Origin: Chalciporus piperatus
Lineage: Eukaryota; Basidiomycota; Agaricomycetes; Boletales; Boletaceae
Assembly: GCA_038093975.1 (NCBI GenBank)
Contig: JBBPTG010000006.1
Location: 186,001-250,000 of the forward strand
Reading direction: 5' to 3'
Length of the DNA: 64,000 bases
Below the pieces are notes generated by a model. The model was not told where the DNA came from. It searched no databases and worked only from the letters and a program-made list of their open reading frames with translations. The position numbers and the translations under genes were made by a program. Positions within the stretch are counted from its first letter, which is position 1, and each line of letters opens with the position of its first letter. Of the stretch, positions 9,606-23,811 are shown piece after piece.

Positions 9606-12511
9606 ATGGCCGCCACGCCAAACATCTCCAATCTCGATCTGCCTTGGCCTTCGTTTACTGGCCCTCGGTTTTCTTCCATACTCAACCCCTCGACTGTCCA
9701 ATCTCCCCCTCGCTTCGATTCAGAGCCTTTCGTCGATTCCGACTCCAATGACAGCGCTCTCGCGGACGTCGATCCACAAATCGTCGAGGCCCTCAAAAGT
9801 AAAGATAGGATATACGTCCTGAAGCTCGGCGAGCAGATGGAAAGTTTAATCAACGACCGCAGGTTCGTTTTTCGCTTCCCTTTTCATCTTCTCTCAGTCG
9901 CTACTTTCTCGCACCGTGGGATGACACCATCGTCGTTCCCTTTCCCGTCCTCAGTTTTTTTTTAGTTCAAGCGATCGTTGGGTGTTGTCGATGGTTTGAC
10001 TGACGATGTCGATTCGGATAGGCCTCGCATTGATTTGACCCCGAATACTTCTTATCAACGGCTGCTCGTGCATAGATGTTCTGCCTACTACAAGCTGGTG
10101 CCTGAAACGGAACCTATCACCAAAGTCATCAGTGTACTACTTGCGTCGGAGAGCAGAATGTGAGTCCTCGTCATTGTGAGCTCGTCTTCGGGCAACTCAC
10201 GCGCTGTGACCTAGACCTGCTCGCCGTATTGCAGAGCTTGTTCCCGCCCAGTCAACAGCACAACCTACTTTCAAAATCATGCGTCGGTCTTTCGCTGACC
10301 GTCAACGCTCGAAACCTCATTCACAAGCTGGCTCTGTCGCCGGTGAGGATGCCGAGCTTTCGGATCCGGAGCCATCCGAGGCTGGTAGCCTGGGTGGGCG
10401 TAGTAACGCCACCGGGAGCAGCAAGAAACTTAAGACGATTGCTGAACGAGAAGCTGCCTACAATGAGGCTCGTTCTCGAATATTCATGGATTTCGACGAA
10501 AAGGAAAGGGGAAAGGAAAAAGACCTCAGCGCTAGCTCGTCTACTCTTAGTCTCACGTCAGGCTCCGTGACCAGTGCAGGTGAAACGAGCAGCACCGGCG
10601 ATATGGACGACTCGGTAAGCTCCCCCACGACAGAAAGCGAATGGTCTGGACCGGTCGTGCGAGATAAGAAGGACTGCCGCCGGTCGAATGGCTCATCCTG
10701 GAGCCTCAGGTCGAGTGGGCCAAACTTTAACGGGTCAAATAGTTCTCGTGGTTCAAGAGCGCCGTCACCTTCATCGTTTAAATACCCGACGTTGTACGAG
10801 CCCTCGCCGACTACCGTGCCTTACGATCTATCCCATGCTCCACTTCAAGCTCCCGGCTACGGTAACCCATACCTTTATGCATACCCACAACCTGTTCCTC
10901 CTGCGCCGAGTTACATTCCTCCGTACCACTATTACGCAGCATACCCCTATCCCTACCCTCAAACTCCCATGCACAACGCAGATTCTGGCAGTCCCTCTAA
11001 TCAGGCTGAGATCTATCCACCTCAACAGCACCCCCAACAGCACCACCAACAGAACTCTCAACAGCACCACCAACAGAACCCTCAACAGCACCACCAACAG
11101 AACCCTCAACAGCACCACCAACAGCACCAGCAGCACCACCACCAACAGCACCCTCAACATCCGGGTGTGTTTGTTCCGTATCTATGGCATTCACCACCTC
11201 CCCAGCAGCACCAACACTCTGGGCCTTCTCCCTCTCAACCTGGACCTCACCAAGCTCCAAGCCCCCCCATCGCACCTCCTGCTTCGCAGTATTCGACGTA
11301 TACACCACCTGTCCCAGCGTATGGCCCCTACACGGTTCCTCCTTACTATCATTCGCCGCCCCCGATGCAACACATGTCATCATCTCCCGCACCTACTACG
11401 AACCAACATTACTCAGTGACCTCTCCTCAAGGGAAAACTTGGTCCACCGAGTACAACGGTGGACATGATTCATATGCTGGCAACAATCGGGTTTACCCTG
11501 GGGTGATTGGCCCACAGTCCCCTCCCATGGGAGCCAACAAGCCTAGAGGCGCCCCCCCCGCTCGGAGTGCCTGGAGCTATGGCCCCGGCGTGGGTATAGG
11601 TGGATTCGGTGTGAATGGTGGTACCGGAAGGCCTAGTGGAGGAGGCGAGGTTGTAGGACCACGCCTCAGCTCAACGGTGAGAAGACATTCTGGAAACTCG
11701 AACGGAAATGCTGGTACCAAGACGCCAGCGAGTGACGAGGCGTCGTCTCCAGCCGTGAGTCACCCCTCACGGTTCTATCATCTTATTTTCTCTCTCATCC
11801 TTTTATGGTAAACAAACTCACCAAAACTGTCTTTCCTAGTCATCTTCCACGTCTTCATCGTCACGGAGAACGTATACCTCAGCCACATCCTCTCAACACC
11901 CTCTTCCTCCCCGACCTGACTGGGCTGTTGGTCTTAAGGCCCAGCCTACTCTATATTCTGCTCATCGGCATCACGATCATTCTACGGCTTCTCGCCCCAT
12001 GTCCCCTGGCCGTAATAACGGACAGCGGGCACAGCCAGCTCTACCACCGCTTCAATCGACGGATTTTCCCCCTCTCACGATGAATCCCGCAGCCGAGAAA
12101 CGCCTGCCGGTAGCGGGAGTGTGGAACAACTCGTCATCTAACCGTTCAATTCTTACGCCAGGCAATACAACTAATACTTCGGGCACTACTCTCGTCAATC
12201 ATTCCAACTCACATCCTGCTAGCCCCATCATTTCCAACTCGACCAGTAAACTGGATGAAGCTGAGGGTACACCCGAACGGCCGTTTGCCAAGGGTGGTAC
12301 CGAGCAGGGTCCCAAAGCCGCATGGAAGCCCGGTGGTATAGCGCCGATTAGAAGTTTCGGCCCTGAAAAGGATAACGAAAGATTGCGCGGAGAGGTGGTC
12401 GCTAGCTCGATATTAGTCGACAAAATTGCTCTCCTCTCTGTCGAGGACAAGGATGATGGGTCATCCCTGGTTGCCCCCAGGGGTATTTCTCCTGTGGCGT
12501 TGGCCACTTGA
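9606..12511 (+). CDS. R3H-SUZ domain RNA-binding protein (ARPP21/Encore-like)
   Basis: Starts at the ATG at 9606 (CCCAATGGCC). Residues about 65-150 form an R3H domain: DRIYVLKLGEQMESLINDR, then the spliced PRIDLTPNTSYQRLLVHRCS, which holds the R-x3-H motif (RLLVH), then YYKLVPE. A SUZ-like segment follows (AYNEARSRIFMDFDEKERGK). The remainder is disordered: Ser-rich, then a Tyr/Pro-rich prion-like region with a His-Gln-Asn repeat, then a Gly-rich part and a C-terminal TDFPPLTMNPAAEKRLP motif. Introns lie after INDRR, in the R3H region and near 11755-11840. Animal and fungal relatives bind single-stranded RNA and act in mRNA regulation. Domain calls are strong; the RNA target is unknown. Confidence 0.85.
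11021..11160 (+). repeat. Coding minisatellite in R3H gene (24-bp unit)
   Basis: Three near-perfect 24-bp units at 11041-11064, 11065-11088 and 11089-11112, flanked by degenerate copies. Each encodes the octapeptide HHQQNPQQ (first copy HHQQNSQQ). The repeat length is a multiple of three, so unit gain or loss keeps the frame. Confidence 0.9.
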
Positions 12512-12708
12512 TAGACTTAGGTGGGTCACTTCTTGTTGTCTTTTTGCTTTTTTACTGAAACGTCATTGGTTGACTGCAGTGTCTCTTATCGTAGTATTGT
12601 TTTCGCTAAGTCTGGGTCTCAATGCTGTCGATTTTGTGGCTTGTAGCACAGGAATGAACTGTCTCCATTACAACTAGATATATAACATAAAAATGTCTGT
12701 AAACATAT

Positions 12709-12714
12709 AATAAA
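12709..12714 (+). terminator. AATAAA polyadenylation signal candidate
   Basis: AATAAA about 200 bp after the stop of the R3H gene in an A/T-rich stretch. Plausible 3'-end signal for that gene; fungal signals are loose, so moderate confidence only. Confidence 0.35.
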
Positions 12715-12813
12715 AGTGTTCTTGACACAGAGGTGCTTGAGCCTTTGGTAGGATTTGTTTATTTCAGAGGCTTTTGCCAAACAAACGCTCACAGCCACCG
12801 TCCACCTTGGATC

Positions 12814-13447
12814 ATGACTACGCGTTTGCGCCATAGGACGCACGCAGAAGAGGAGGATGCGTCCGCGTTGAAACTTGGAGCTGGTGCGTAGGAACACTCG
12901 TGTTCAACAATGTAAGACTTATCATTCCGGAGTTACCAGAGTTCAACAATGCTGGTTGCTTGCTCATCTCGGAGGTCAAGTACCTGCTAGAGAACAGGGA
13001 CAAGGATGCACCCGACACTGCGTACGTGTGACATCGTACGTACCGCCTTGAATTCAACTGACTGTCCCGCAGTGTCTACAACAAGACACTAGAATATGTC
13101 AAAACATTTGCCAAGTTTAGCACCACCGACTCTGCGAGCGCGGTTCGAGAGTACGTTCGCCGCAATCCATCGTGTACACCGTCGTTCTTACATTTTTCCT
13201 CCCCTAGAACGTTGCGCCGAGAGCCAGCCCTGACACAATTCGAGACTGCCCAGATTGCAAACTTGTGTCCAGCGACCTCAGAAGAAGCCAAGAGCATTAT
13301 ACCAAGGCACGGCTCAGTTGCGCACTACTCGCGTTGCACCAGCTCAACTAACCCGACCCGAAATTCGACAGCCTCGTCAAAATCGAAGATGATAGACTAC
13401 AAGCTCTCTTCGACGAAATTCAAACGATGCGCAAGTTCCAATCGTGA
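12814..13447 (+). CDS. RPB4: RNA polymerase II subunit RPB4
   Basis: Small nuclear subunit that pairs with RPB7 to form the stalk of RNA polymerase II. Spliced product of about 140 residues: MTTRLRHRTHAEEEDASALK, LGAEFNNAGCLLISEVKYLL, ENRDKDAPDTA, VYNKTLEYVKTFAKFS, LTQFETAQIANLCPATSEEA and a C-terminus ending LFDEIQTMRKFQS. This matches RPB4 order and length. There are four introns: the first starts GTGCGT after LGA, and the last (13307-13371) uses a GC donor (AAG|GCACGG). Only this GC donor joins SIIP to SLVKIEDDRL in frame; nearby GT options lead to stop codons. The upstream spacer is about 300 bp. Confidence 0.9.
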
Positions 13448-13593
13448 TCAAGGATTTGGTTTTCAATGTGTCTTTCCTTCCTCGTATTGTATGTTTGTAT
13501 CAAATAGTTCGATTAATGCTGGATACGACTCTGGCGTGAAATGGACAAGTGAAGACGGGCCCATGGCCCTCTATGGCCCCTCGAGGCTAAGCG

Positions 13594-15775
13594 CTAACCT
13601 TCCATCGCTTCCAGTGCAGGTTTGCTAAGATTCTCTTCTTCTGATTCATCCGCTTCAAGAGGGGCAGCCTCTCCCAGTGCTTTGTTGTTGGTGATGTCAA
13701 AGCGCTTGTTCTCCCTGAATGGTTTGGATCTCCTCCTTTCGCCTCTCTTGATAACAGCCCCTTCGGGAACGATGCTCCTCGGATTCAAATACAACAAATC
13801 CTCTCCGTCATAGTTGTCCACGTATCGAATCCAGGCGTCGAATCTATTGCATAATACGTTCACTCTCAACGTCCACCGTGATGTGATTGCGAAACAAAAC
13901 ACGCACATTCCATGTCGATCCTCTGTGGCACGCATGTCGTTGTAGATGTACCGTTGTTTGAAAGCGTCGATCGTTTCCCGGTACTGCTCAAAGTCGATCG
14001 GGGGACGAAAGTCGGGATGGGGTGTGTCGTACTTTTCCCGCGCGTTGATTGTCGTTATTCTTTGATTGTAAGAATCGAAGATGGGATACTCGAGAAGTAA
14101 TCCTAATGCAGGCATCTTGGGCACGAGGACCATTCGAGGACCATAGAGCTTGAGGGTGGTTCAGTCAAGTGTAAATGGGAGAGCAGGAAGAGACTCTACT
14201 TCGTCGATGATAATACTGGGAGTTCCGGTTCGAGTGGACAACACGAGCCCAGACATCATTTTACGCTTTTCAACTTAGGATTAGAGTATGTTCATGACGG
14301 TCATGCATATACTTACGATCTATACTTTGGGTTGAGTACATGATAGGTTGTGGGGGGAAACAAGGGGACTTGCCTGGTGTAGCATGAAACTCTGTCCATG
14401 AAAGAGGACGCTGATCCATTCCGTTTCGCCATACACAGCAGGGTCTGCGACCTTGAAACCAGTGGTGAGTGAGAAAGGGGAAGATAGATCTCAACCTTGA
14501 CACCCACCTGGATTTTTATCATGTTGCGCTGATTACTACGGTCCGTGAAGTCACGACCGACGGTAAAGTTGTGGAAGTTATGGGTTCCCTCGAATTTCTT
14601 GGCAGTCGCTCTTAATTGTTCAATGACGTTCGAATCAACCCTCCACTGTCGCTTTCGGGCGAGGTCTTCTTCGGGGCTGGATGTTTCAGCACCGGGGAAA
14701 TCCCAGAAGGGATGTCGAGGGGTATCGCTTGACGATTCCCCAGAAGTTGTGGGGGCTTGCTGAGTGCGCGCAAGTGCCGAGTCCGGCTTGGGTGGAATCA
14801 ATAGATATGACGGAAAGAAGTATGTGTACTTGCGGCTATCGCAAGAACTGTCCGCCGGGGTGAATATAACCAGCGAACGTATAAAAGGCCTGAAAGACAT
14901 ACAGTCGCGCGTTGAATCCACCCTGAACTCGCACCTTTGTGGCCAACGAGTCACTTCCGGGCGCGCCCACAACGACATAGAGCACTTACCTTGCCCCATA
15001 TACGTATTTCCGGAGGAAGCTCTTCGTTGACGCGTGAAACCCAGTCTTTGACGCCAGGAATATTCACGATCAATTTCATTGAGACCACATTGCCGGCAGC
15101 ATGAACACCTGCATCCGTCCGAGCGGCTCGACCGAGATTCACCTGTAAACAGTACTTAGTTTAACAACCAAACGGACCTCGACCACGAATCACCTTCGTA
15201 GGATCGTCAGCATTGTCCTTGGACACGGCCCCAGCGCGAACCAGTGCCTCGAACAACACACCCTCGATCGTTCTAACGTCCGGTTGACTGTTCATCGACG
15301 CATACCACGTCCCCTCAGTCCCACCGCTGCGCATAACAAGAAAGCATCAAAAGGAAAAAACGCACATTTGCATCCCGCTACACCCAGTCCCACAAAACCC
15401 GAGCAACAACGCCGTCATCCGTTTCGGCAACCTCGGTGGTTTCGGTCCCTCCTCTCCCTCCTCGTTCCTAGCCGTCTCCGAAGGTCCAGCAGTACGTTCC
15501 CCTCGACGTCGACCGACGTTCTTCGTCGATTTCTCTTTCCCTTTGCGAGATTTGGACCATCCGGCTGCATCACGCTTTCCGTGCCTTTTGTCGCTCGTAC
15601 CTACCTCAGAGGTAGGTGCGAGAGACTCTACATCGACCGTCGCGGGGGCGGCTCCTTTTTCCTCTCCGTCTGGGTGGTCCTCGATGATTTTTTCCCGTTT
15701 CACTGGTTCGGAAGAACCTGGTTCCTCGAAATGTGGTCGCTTGGTACCGAGGGGCATATATTGTGTCGTAGACAT
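13594..15775 (-). CDS. PUS1: tRNA pseudouridine synthase (TruA/PUS1 type)
   Basis: Isomerises uridine to pseudouridine in tRNA, in the nucleus for Pus1. It starts at 15775 with a long basic/acidic low-complexity N-terminus, then PPRLPKRMTALLLGFCGTG as the first strand of the fold. The catalytic motif is NLGRAARTDAGVHAAGNVVS (RTDAGVH, catalytic Asp). Further conserved parts are GGFNARLYVFQAF, FEGTHNFHNFTVGR, FMLHQIRKMMSG and LVPKMPALGLLLEYPIFDSY. The C-terminus is an acidic tail (ADESEEENLSKPALEAMEG). About eight short introns. The gene is convergent with RPB4, with under 150 bp between the stops. The RTDxGVH motif and Pus1-type inserts support the Pus1/Pus2 branch over bacterial TruA. Confidence 0.92.
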
Positions 15776-16150
15776 GTTCCTAAAACGCGGCTTTCCGTGT
15801 CATTAGTAACGAGGCACGAACTGTATGTGCAGAGGGTAAGGCATACCAGCAGTGATTGATGATCAGGGATACGAATGAACAGGCACTCTTTGCATGTCCG
15901 TGGCGAAAACAGACGAAGATACCTCATTTAGCAGCTTCGAACGAACTGTCAAACTTGGGACTACGGACTTGGTAGATTTCTCGCGTTCGCGTGTGTTCGC
16001 AACAGGTGCACCTCCGAAAAATATACCAGTGACGACTACGTAAATTACGCTAGATATGAGCAAAAGATCCAGAAGATAACCTAGAGATAAACAGGAAAAA
16101 AAGGTATGCTCTATAAGATGTTACAATTGAATGTCACCGGTCCACTCGAC
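15776..16150. other. Spacer between PUS1 start and xylulokinase stop
   Basis: On the minus strand a frame within about 15863-16090 encodes a hydrophobic segment (LLISSVIYVVVTGIFFGGA) preceded by an acceptor-like CTCTAG, but no upstream ATG was found. It may be PUS1 5' UTR containing introns, a decayed exon, or chance. Confidence 0.35.
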
Positions 16151-18024
16151 TCAGTCCTTTCGGCACAATTCAACCACTGCTCCCTCGCATGCCCGATAAG
16201 CCTCCACGAGGCCATCATACATCTTCGTGACTTCGGCCTTGGGCTCAGCAACGAGTCTCATGCGCTCAACATCGCCATAACTCATCTCCTCAAACGTCCC
16301 CGAACCACCGTTCTGTTGCTTCCACCACGCAAACTTGGCAAGGATGGCACCACCCGTCCCAGCAGCTTCTTTGGATTCAGCAACGTACACACGCATACCG
16401 AACAGATCCGCTGCAAGCTGTCGGATAGTTTGATTTGCAGAGGACCCTCCGGTGACGATCAGTCTCTGCAGAGGGGGAGAGTCGGGTGGGAGGATCGCGG
16501 CAATACGGGATTTGATCGACAGGAACTGGGACTCGAGGATTGCTCGAGGGTGTGCCTCTGGAGGTATGGATTCCACACGTGTGGGGTGACCATCTTTCGT
16601 GGAAAACAAGAACTCTCCCAACACACCCGGAGGGATAATCTCTGGAAGAGGGAAATAGACACCCATGAAGCCGTTGTTCCCCACGGGCGTGGATTCCACG
16701 CATTGGTTGTATCTCTCCCAGTCGCAATTGGCGTCTCTGTCACGGATCTGTTCTCTGGCCAGGGCGCCGTTTTTGTAGCAGAGCATGGCGATCTGTGCCT
16801 CAATGGTGGTCGGATGAGAGAGAAGGTGGGATGTCGTGAATCGCTTGGGAGGGATATCCGCAGGGGGTATAGAGAGCAAAAGTGTAGTGGATGTTCCGAG
16901 CGAAAGCAAGGCGTCACCAGGCGCAGATAGAGCAACGACAGTGGCGGGATTGTCCCCAGTGAATGGAGCGATGACGCAGTCTACAAGATTCAGATTTGTC
17001 AGGGACTGCGCCCACTTCATCAGGGAACATGAACCCACCTGGACTGAACCCCCATCTCTCAACCCACCAGTTGGATATCTTCCCAAGAACGGTTCCACCA
17101 GGAACGGGCTCAGGACCAAGCTTCGCGCGGAGCTCCGGTCCACCACAAGCTTCCAATAACGAATCGTCCCACTTACACGTAAGGACGTTCATCAGATTCA
17201 TACCACTCGCGTCAGATACCTCGATCGGAGCGACATATCCTAGGAACAGAGATGGTATGAACGAAGAGACCAATGAGATGCGTGCGGAACCACGATAGGC
17301 ATCAGGTTTCAGACGGCGGATCTAGTTAGCTAACATGAATACGTCGCACCGCGGATCACCAATTCGTCCATAACTCACCCGAGCAATCTGAGGACCCGTG
17401 AACCGTTCGTATGCCCGAGATCCAGTAAGATCGGCTAGAACTTGGGGACCACCAACGGCTGTTTCGAGGTCCCGGCAGTCCTTTGTCGTGGAGGAATCTT
17501 GCCAGATTGGCGCATTCGGCAGAGAAAACGCCTGAGGGACCAGATGCCCCGGATCGGCGAGAGATCTTTTTGGGTCCATGGAAGTAAGGATACCCTCGGC
17601 CTCTTCCGACCAATAAATAGAGCCATGTTGCTACAGAAGGAACGACACGAAAATTATCATCAGTCCCGCAGTTCGGACGCTATGATCGCCACGCCGGTCC
17701 GAGGTGGAGACGTTGCTGACTACCGAGGGAATGATGTCTACCCACCTGACCAGCCCCAGATATCCCGGCTACGGCACTCAAGTCGACGCCTGCATTCTTG
17801 ACCCGCTGCATGACGAGGTCGATGGCGTCGAGCCACATACGGACGGGAGATGTGACTTCGCCTTCGTCAGGTCCCCTGATAGCACCGTTGGTTGTTCCAT
17901 ATCCTGGGAGGTCTCTGTCGAAATGAATGGCAGATTCGTGAACGATGGACGAGTCTTCTGAGATGATGATCGCTTTGAGCTGTTGAGTGGATAGGTCGAA
18001 GCCGAGGAAAAGAGGAGCGGACAT
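16151..18024 (-). CDS. XKS1: Xylulokinase (FGGY carbohydrate kinase)
   Basis: Phosphorylates D-xylulose to xylulose-5-phosphate, feeding pentoses into the pentose phosphate pathway; cytosolic. It starts at 18024 with MSAPLFLGFDLSTQQLKAII, the FGGY N-terminal ATPase motif. Then come AVAGISGAGQQHGSIYW, NAPIWQDSSTT, LTGSRAYERFTGPQIARV, DASGMNLMNV, VIAPFTGDNPATVVAL, LSLGTSTTLLLSIP and the C-terminal adenosine-binding motif RLIVTGGSSANQTIRQLAAD. Introns fall near 17630-17740, 17320-17385 and 16980-17040. Length (about 560 residues) fits eukaryotic xylulokinase. FGGY members differ in substrate; the long N-terminal insertion and the HGSIYW context favour xylulokinase over glycerol kinase. Confidence 0.92.
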
Positions 18025-18760
18025 GGTGGGATCCGGAGAGAAAGGGATGGGATAGACATGTCGAGAACGCTTAGTACTTTATAAGTCGGGTGGGCTACTC
18101 GTAGGGGGGCGCCGGAACTTAGTACGGTTATACAGGGACCTACGGACCGTGGATTCAGATCTCAGGCTCGGCGTGGAGAGTGACTATTTAAAACGAATAG
18201 CCGCCATCATGGGGCTGTCTAGACGTTCCGACGCAGTCTGTGAGGTCCAATGGCTGGCCCGACCCCAAATTATAACCGAAGACTCTGAATCTCCCGCACG
18301 TAACTACTCCACTTGAGACGGTTCCATTCCGCGTGAGTACGGCACCGAGGACTATGAAGGTCGAGATCTTCCGAGTTCACCGATCCATCGGGTCTCCACG
18401 CCGGTAGGATCATGTCGGTTTGATCGGATATTGGGGTGCTTGGACCAGGTAAAAGAAAGCCAATGGCTGAACGAATGGATCGCTCGGTAAGAATAGACAG
18501 GGAGTTCTACGCGTCAGGCGGAATATAACAATGCATGGAGTCTAAGTGGCCATATGAAGAGATCATGAAAGAACCTAGTAACTAGTAAGTGTATCGTATG
18601 CAAAAGATGCGGAGATGTGATGATGATTGAATGCAACAAGAATAACGCAAGCTGGTTGGCAGTAGTCATGAACGGGTCGTTATTCGTAGACGGAAACGTG
18701 AGCGGCGTCATGCGGCGGTGTCATTGATATCATCCGTGGAGAGTCAAGGCGTAACGGGGC
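18025..18760. other. Promoter-side spacer upstream of xylulokinase
   Basis: About 735 bp with stop codons in all frames at short intervals. No exon or RNA gene is supported. It presumably includes the xylulokinase promoter. Confidence 0.5.
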
Positions 18761-18973
18761 TCAACCTGGCTGTGAATCTTTTGGAGGGGTGGACTGTTTC
18801 GGGATGGATTCATCTGCGCCCGCTTGGTGGTGCTGGACTCGGAATACATCCCGCAAATCGTCCGAACTTTTCTTCCTTCGCAGCGGTCTGGATGGCGGTC
18901 TTTTTTCAGTGGTGGTTGACTGCCGGACGGCATGCGTGTCCTCCTCTTTAGCACCTCTCTCTGGTTGATCCAT
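18761..18973 (-). CDS. Doubtful small charged protein
   Basis: An open frame of 71 codons starting MDQPERGAKEEDTHAVRQ, rich in Arg, Lys, Glu, Gln and Pro, ending PKQSTPPKDSQPG. Composition is that of a disordered peptide. An upstream in-frame ATG at 19039 would add a mildly hydrophobic N-terminus (MACYKLGLFAPFAQI). A GTTGAG sequence near the end could be a splice donor to another exon. No family is recognised, and an overlapping frame is also open, so it may be non-coding. It lies in the divergent spacer between xylulokinase and the glycosyltransferase. Confidence 0.25.
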   Translation of the reverse strand: MDQPERGAKEEDTHAVRQSTTTEKRPPSRPLRRKKSSDDLRDVFRVQHHQAGADESIPKQSTPPKDSQPG

Positions 18974-19248
18974 GGCCACGGATGATAAGGGGGTGATTTG
19001 CGCGAAAGGGGCAAAAAGACCCAATTTGTAACACGCCATCCAAATCCATCCAAATGCCTCCTGATCGATATCAGACGCAGATAATCTCTTCTTTCTCAGA
19101 CTCTTTGTTGGTTCGTTGGGTTCCCTGAGGTATGCTATCGCTATTCACGCATATCTCATAGCTGAATACTAACTGCTGCTCAGCTTTGACTAGCTCGCGG
19201 TTGAGAGACCAAGGAGCAACAGCTGGTGAAAGGCAAAGAAATCAAACG

Positions 19249-20291
19249 ATGTCGATCTCGGTATCTGGACAACATAAATCCGAACCTGAGCCAGGTCAAA
19301 CGCGTACCCTAGGAGTCGCATCCCATGTCTACGTAATATCCCTGCTCGAACGACAAGACAGACGTGAACAGATGGAGGGCCTTCGTGCTGCTCTCGGCAT
19401 CTCGTGGACGATTATCGACGCGACATCTTTCACGAACCCGTTGACATATCGACTCTTTGATCGGATAGTCCTCGAGCGAAAGAAGCTCGAGCAGGACGAC
19501 TTCGTATTCCGTTGGCCTCGCGAGATCGAAGCACTTTCTGTTCTCACACATCAGCCTCTCTCGGCTTCAGGATCGGAATTGTGGGCGGCCGCACCTTTAC
19601 CCGAATCCATAACGCCTTGTTCCCCGAGCTCGGTTCCATATCTGATATGTACAGCGGACGACTTCTCGATGCCCCCTGAAGTCTACGACTTCTTAATATT
19701 GACACCCGCAAGGGTGGCATGCTGGCATTCGCACGTGTCTGCAATGCGCACGTTCGTGGATAGGGACGACATGAAAGCTGATGATGTGGCGGTCATCTTG
19801 GAGGATGACGTCGACATGGAGAAGGATACCGCAGACCGGCTTTCTGCGATATGGAAAGACTTACCCGCGGGATGGGATATTGTCCTTCTGGGTAAGTCAC
19901 CCAGCTCGACTTGATTTTTATCGAACGCGGGTATATACTCACCTATGAAGGACACTGCTGGTCTAACGAGGCTTTCTATGCACCCATACCAACTACAAAT
20001 GAGAATCTTACGACCCGTGTGCACCCCTCCAACTCCCCCAAATGCACCCACGGGTATGCGCTCTCCGTCAGCGGAGCTCGTCGGCTCCTCCAGCACATGC
20101 GATACCCCCCGTTTGCCTACTCGCGTTCTATAGACACGGCATTTTCGTGGTTGATCGAGAGTGGACGGTTGAGAGCGTATTCTGTTGTTCCGAGCGTGGT
20201 GGTGCAGATGAAGATGTCAGTGAGTGATATACTTCCGGGATCTGGGAGCGGATGGAAGGACAAGTTGGTGAATGGAGTGTTTGGGTCGTGA
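19249..20291 (+). CDS. Glycosyltransferase family 25-like protein
   Basis: Two coding exons: 19249 to about 19891, and about 19951 to 20291, split within the G of LLGHCWSNEAF. It begins with a polar N-terminus, then HVYVISLLERQDRREQMEGL, which matches the opening strand of GT25 (LPS-biosynthesis/procollagen galactosyltransferase-like) proteins. Later are TPARVACWHSHVSAMRTFV, the VILEDDVDMEKD acidic motif expected to bind metal and sugar nucleotide, PAGWDIVLLGHCW, and THGYALSVSGARRLLQHM. The C-terminus has IDTAFSWLIESGRL, also typical. About 325 residues; no signal peptide or membrane anchor is visible from this start. A possible 5'-leader intron (GTATGC near 19131 to CAG at 19183) interrupts or follows a short upstream ORF. 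Sugar and acceptor are unknown. Confidence 0.78.
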
Positions 20292-20473
20292 GAAAGATGA
20301 GATAATAGCCAAGTTGTTATCTAGCTAGTAACCAAGTGTGGTACTTACGGTTGAACCAAGGATACGATACTAAGGTCACTGAGGTTGTACATTGATCGAG
20401 TTCCCTTGTACTCGTTGTGCCCCTTGGATAGTCTGGTTTTGATACCAACTCGTTCTCTTTTTTCTCATCGGTC

Positions 20474-23167
<2,694 letters not shown>

Positions 23168-23811
23168 ACGATCCTGCATCGCCCAAGGTCACACTTCTAC
23201 CACTCTACAGGACGCTCGACATATCTACATCATGTTCCCTTCTCTTTCCTTTTGTTTCTGTTTACATCTACTGTCGCTCCCTCCTGACGATCTGCATTCC
23301 TTTTTTTCTTTTTTTTCTCGCTCGAGATACCGCGTGTGATAATAACGTCGTGGAAAAGCTTCTGGAGTTGTATACCTGCCCCACCATCGTGCTCGCTGCG
23401 GCGCGTCTTTCTGGGGGGTTTTCTCTTTCATATCCTCGAGTTTGTAATACCTCGTCATGGTTGTGGTCGCTACCTACGTTTTCCGTCTGATTTCTATAGA
23501 CTATTTTTCTTTGAAATGAGTAAAGTAAACAAATTGTTTGTGATCACAAGTCTTCCCAATATTGGGTGTTGGTCATCTGTTGAATCGATCTCGACGTGGT
23601 TCTCGACGTGTAGACATAGCAGTCATGAATAAAGAAATTAGCAGCAATAGCATTGTAGAAAGCAGAAAGCAGAGCGGAGCGACTAGCGATACAAATAAAG
23701 TGCGGCGGCGAGAATGGGTTGCGATGATGTCGGAAAGAAACCGAAAGACTCTATTTAATAGTCGGGACTCCAACCTAACATATCCTTCAGTCAGACCTCG
23801 GGAGAGGTAAA
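23168..23811. other. Convergent spacer between PAK and TEL1 genes
   Basis: Contains T-rich stretches (23297-23320) and A/T-rich sequence with AATAAA-like motifs around 23630. These fit two opposing 3' UTRs. No exon is supported. Confidence 0.55.

Noticed and set aside
10688..11419. Alternative Thr/Ser/Asn/Arg-rich frame overlapping the R3H gene
   Set aside because: Produced by the CAACAG/CACCAC repeat in another frame; the R3H frame carries the recognised domains.
16106..16930. Long plus-strand open frame opposite xylulokinase
   Set aside because: It lies antisense to strongly conserved FGGY kinase sequence and has no family signature; a codon-bias shadow.
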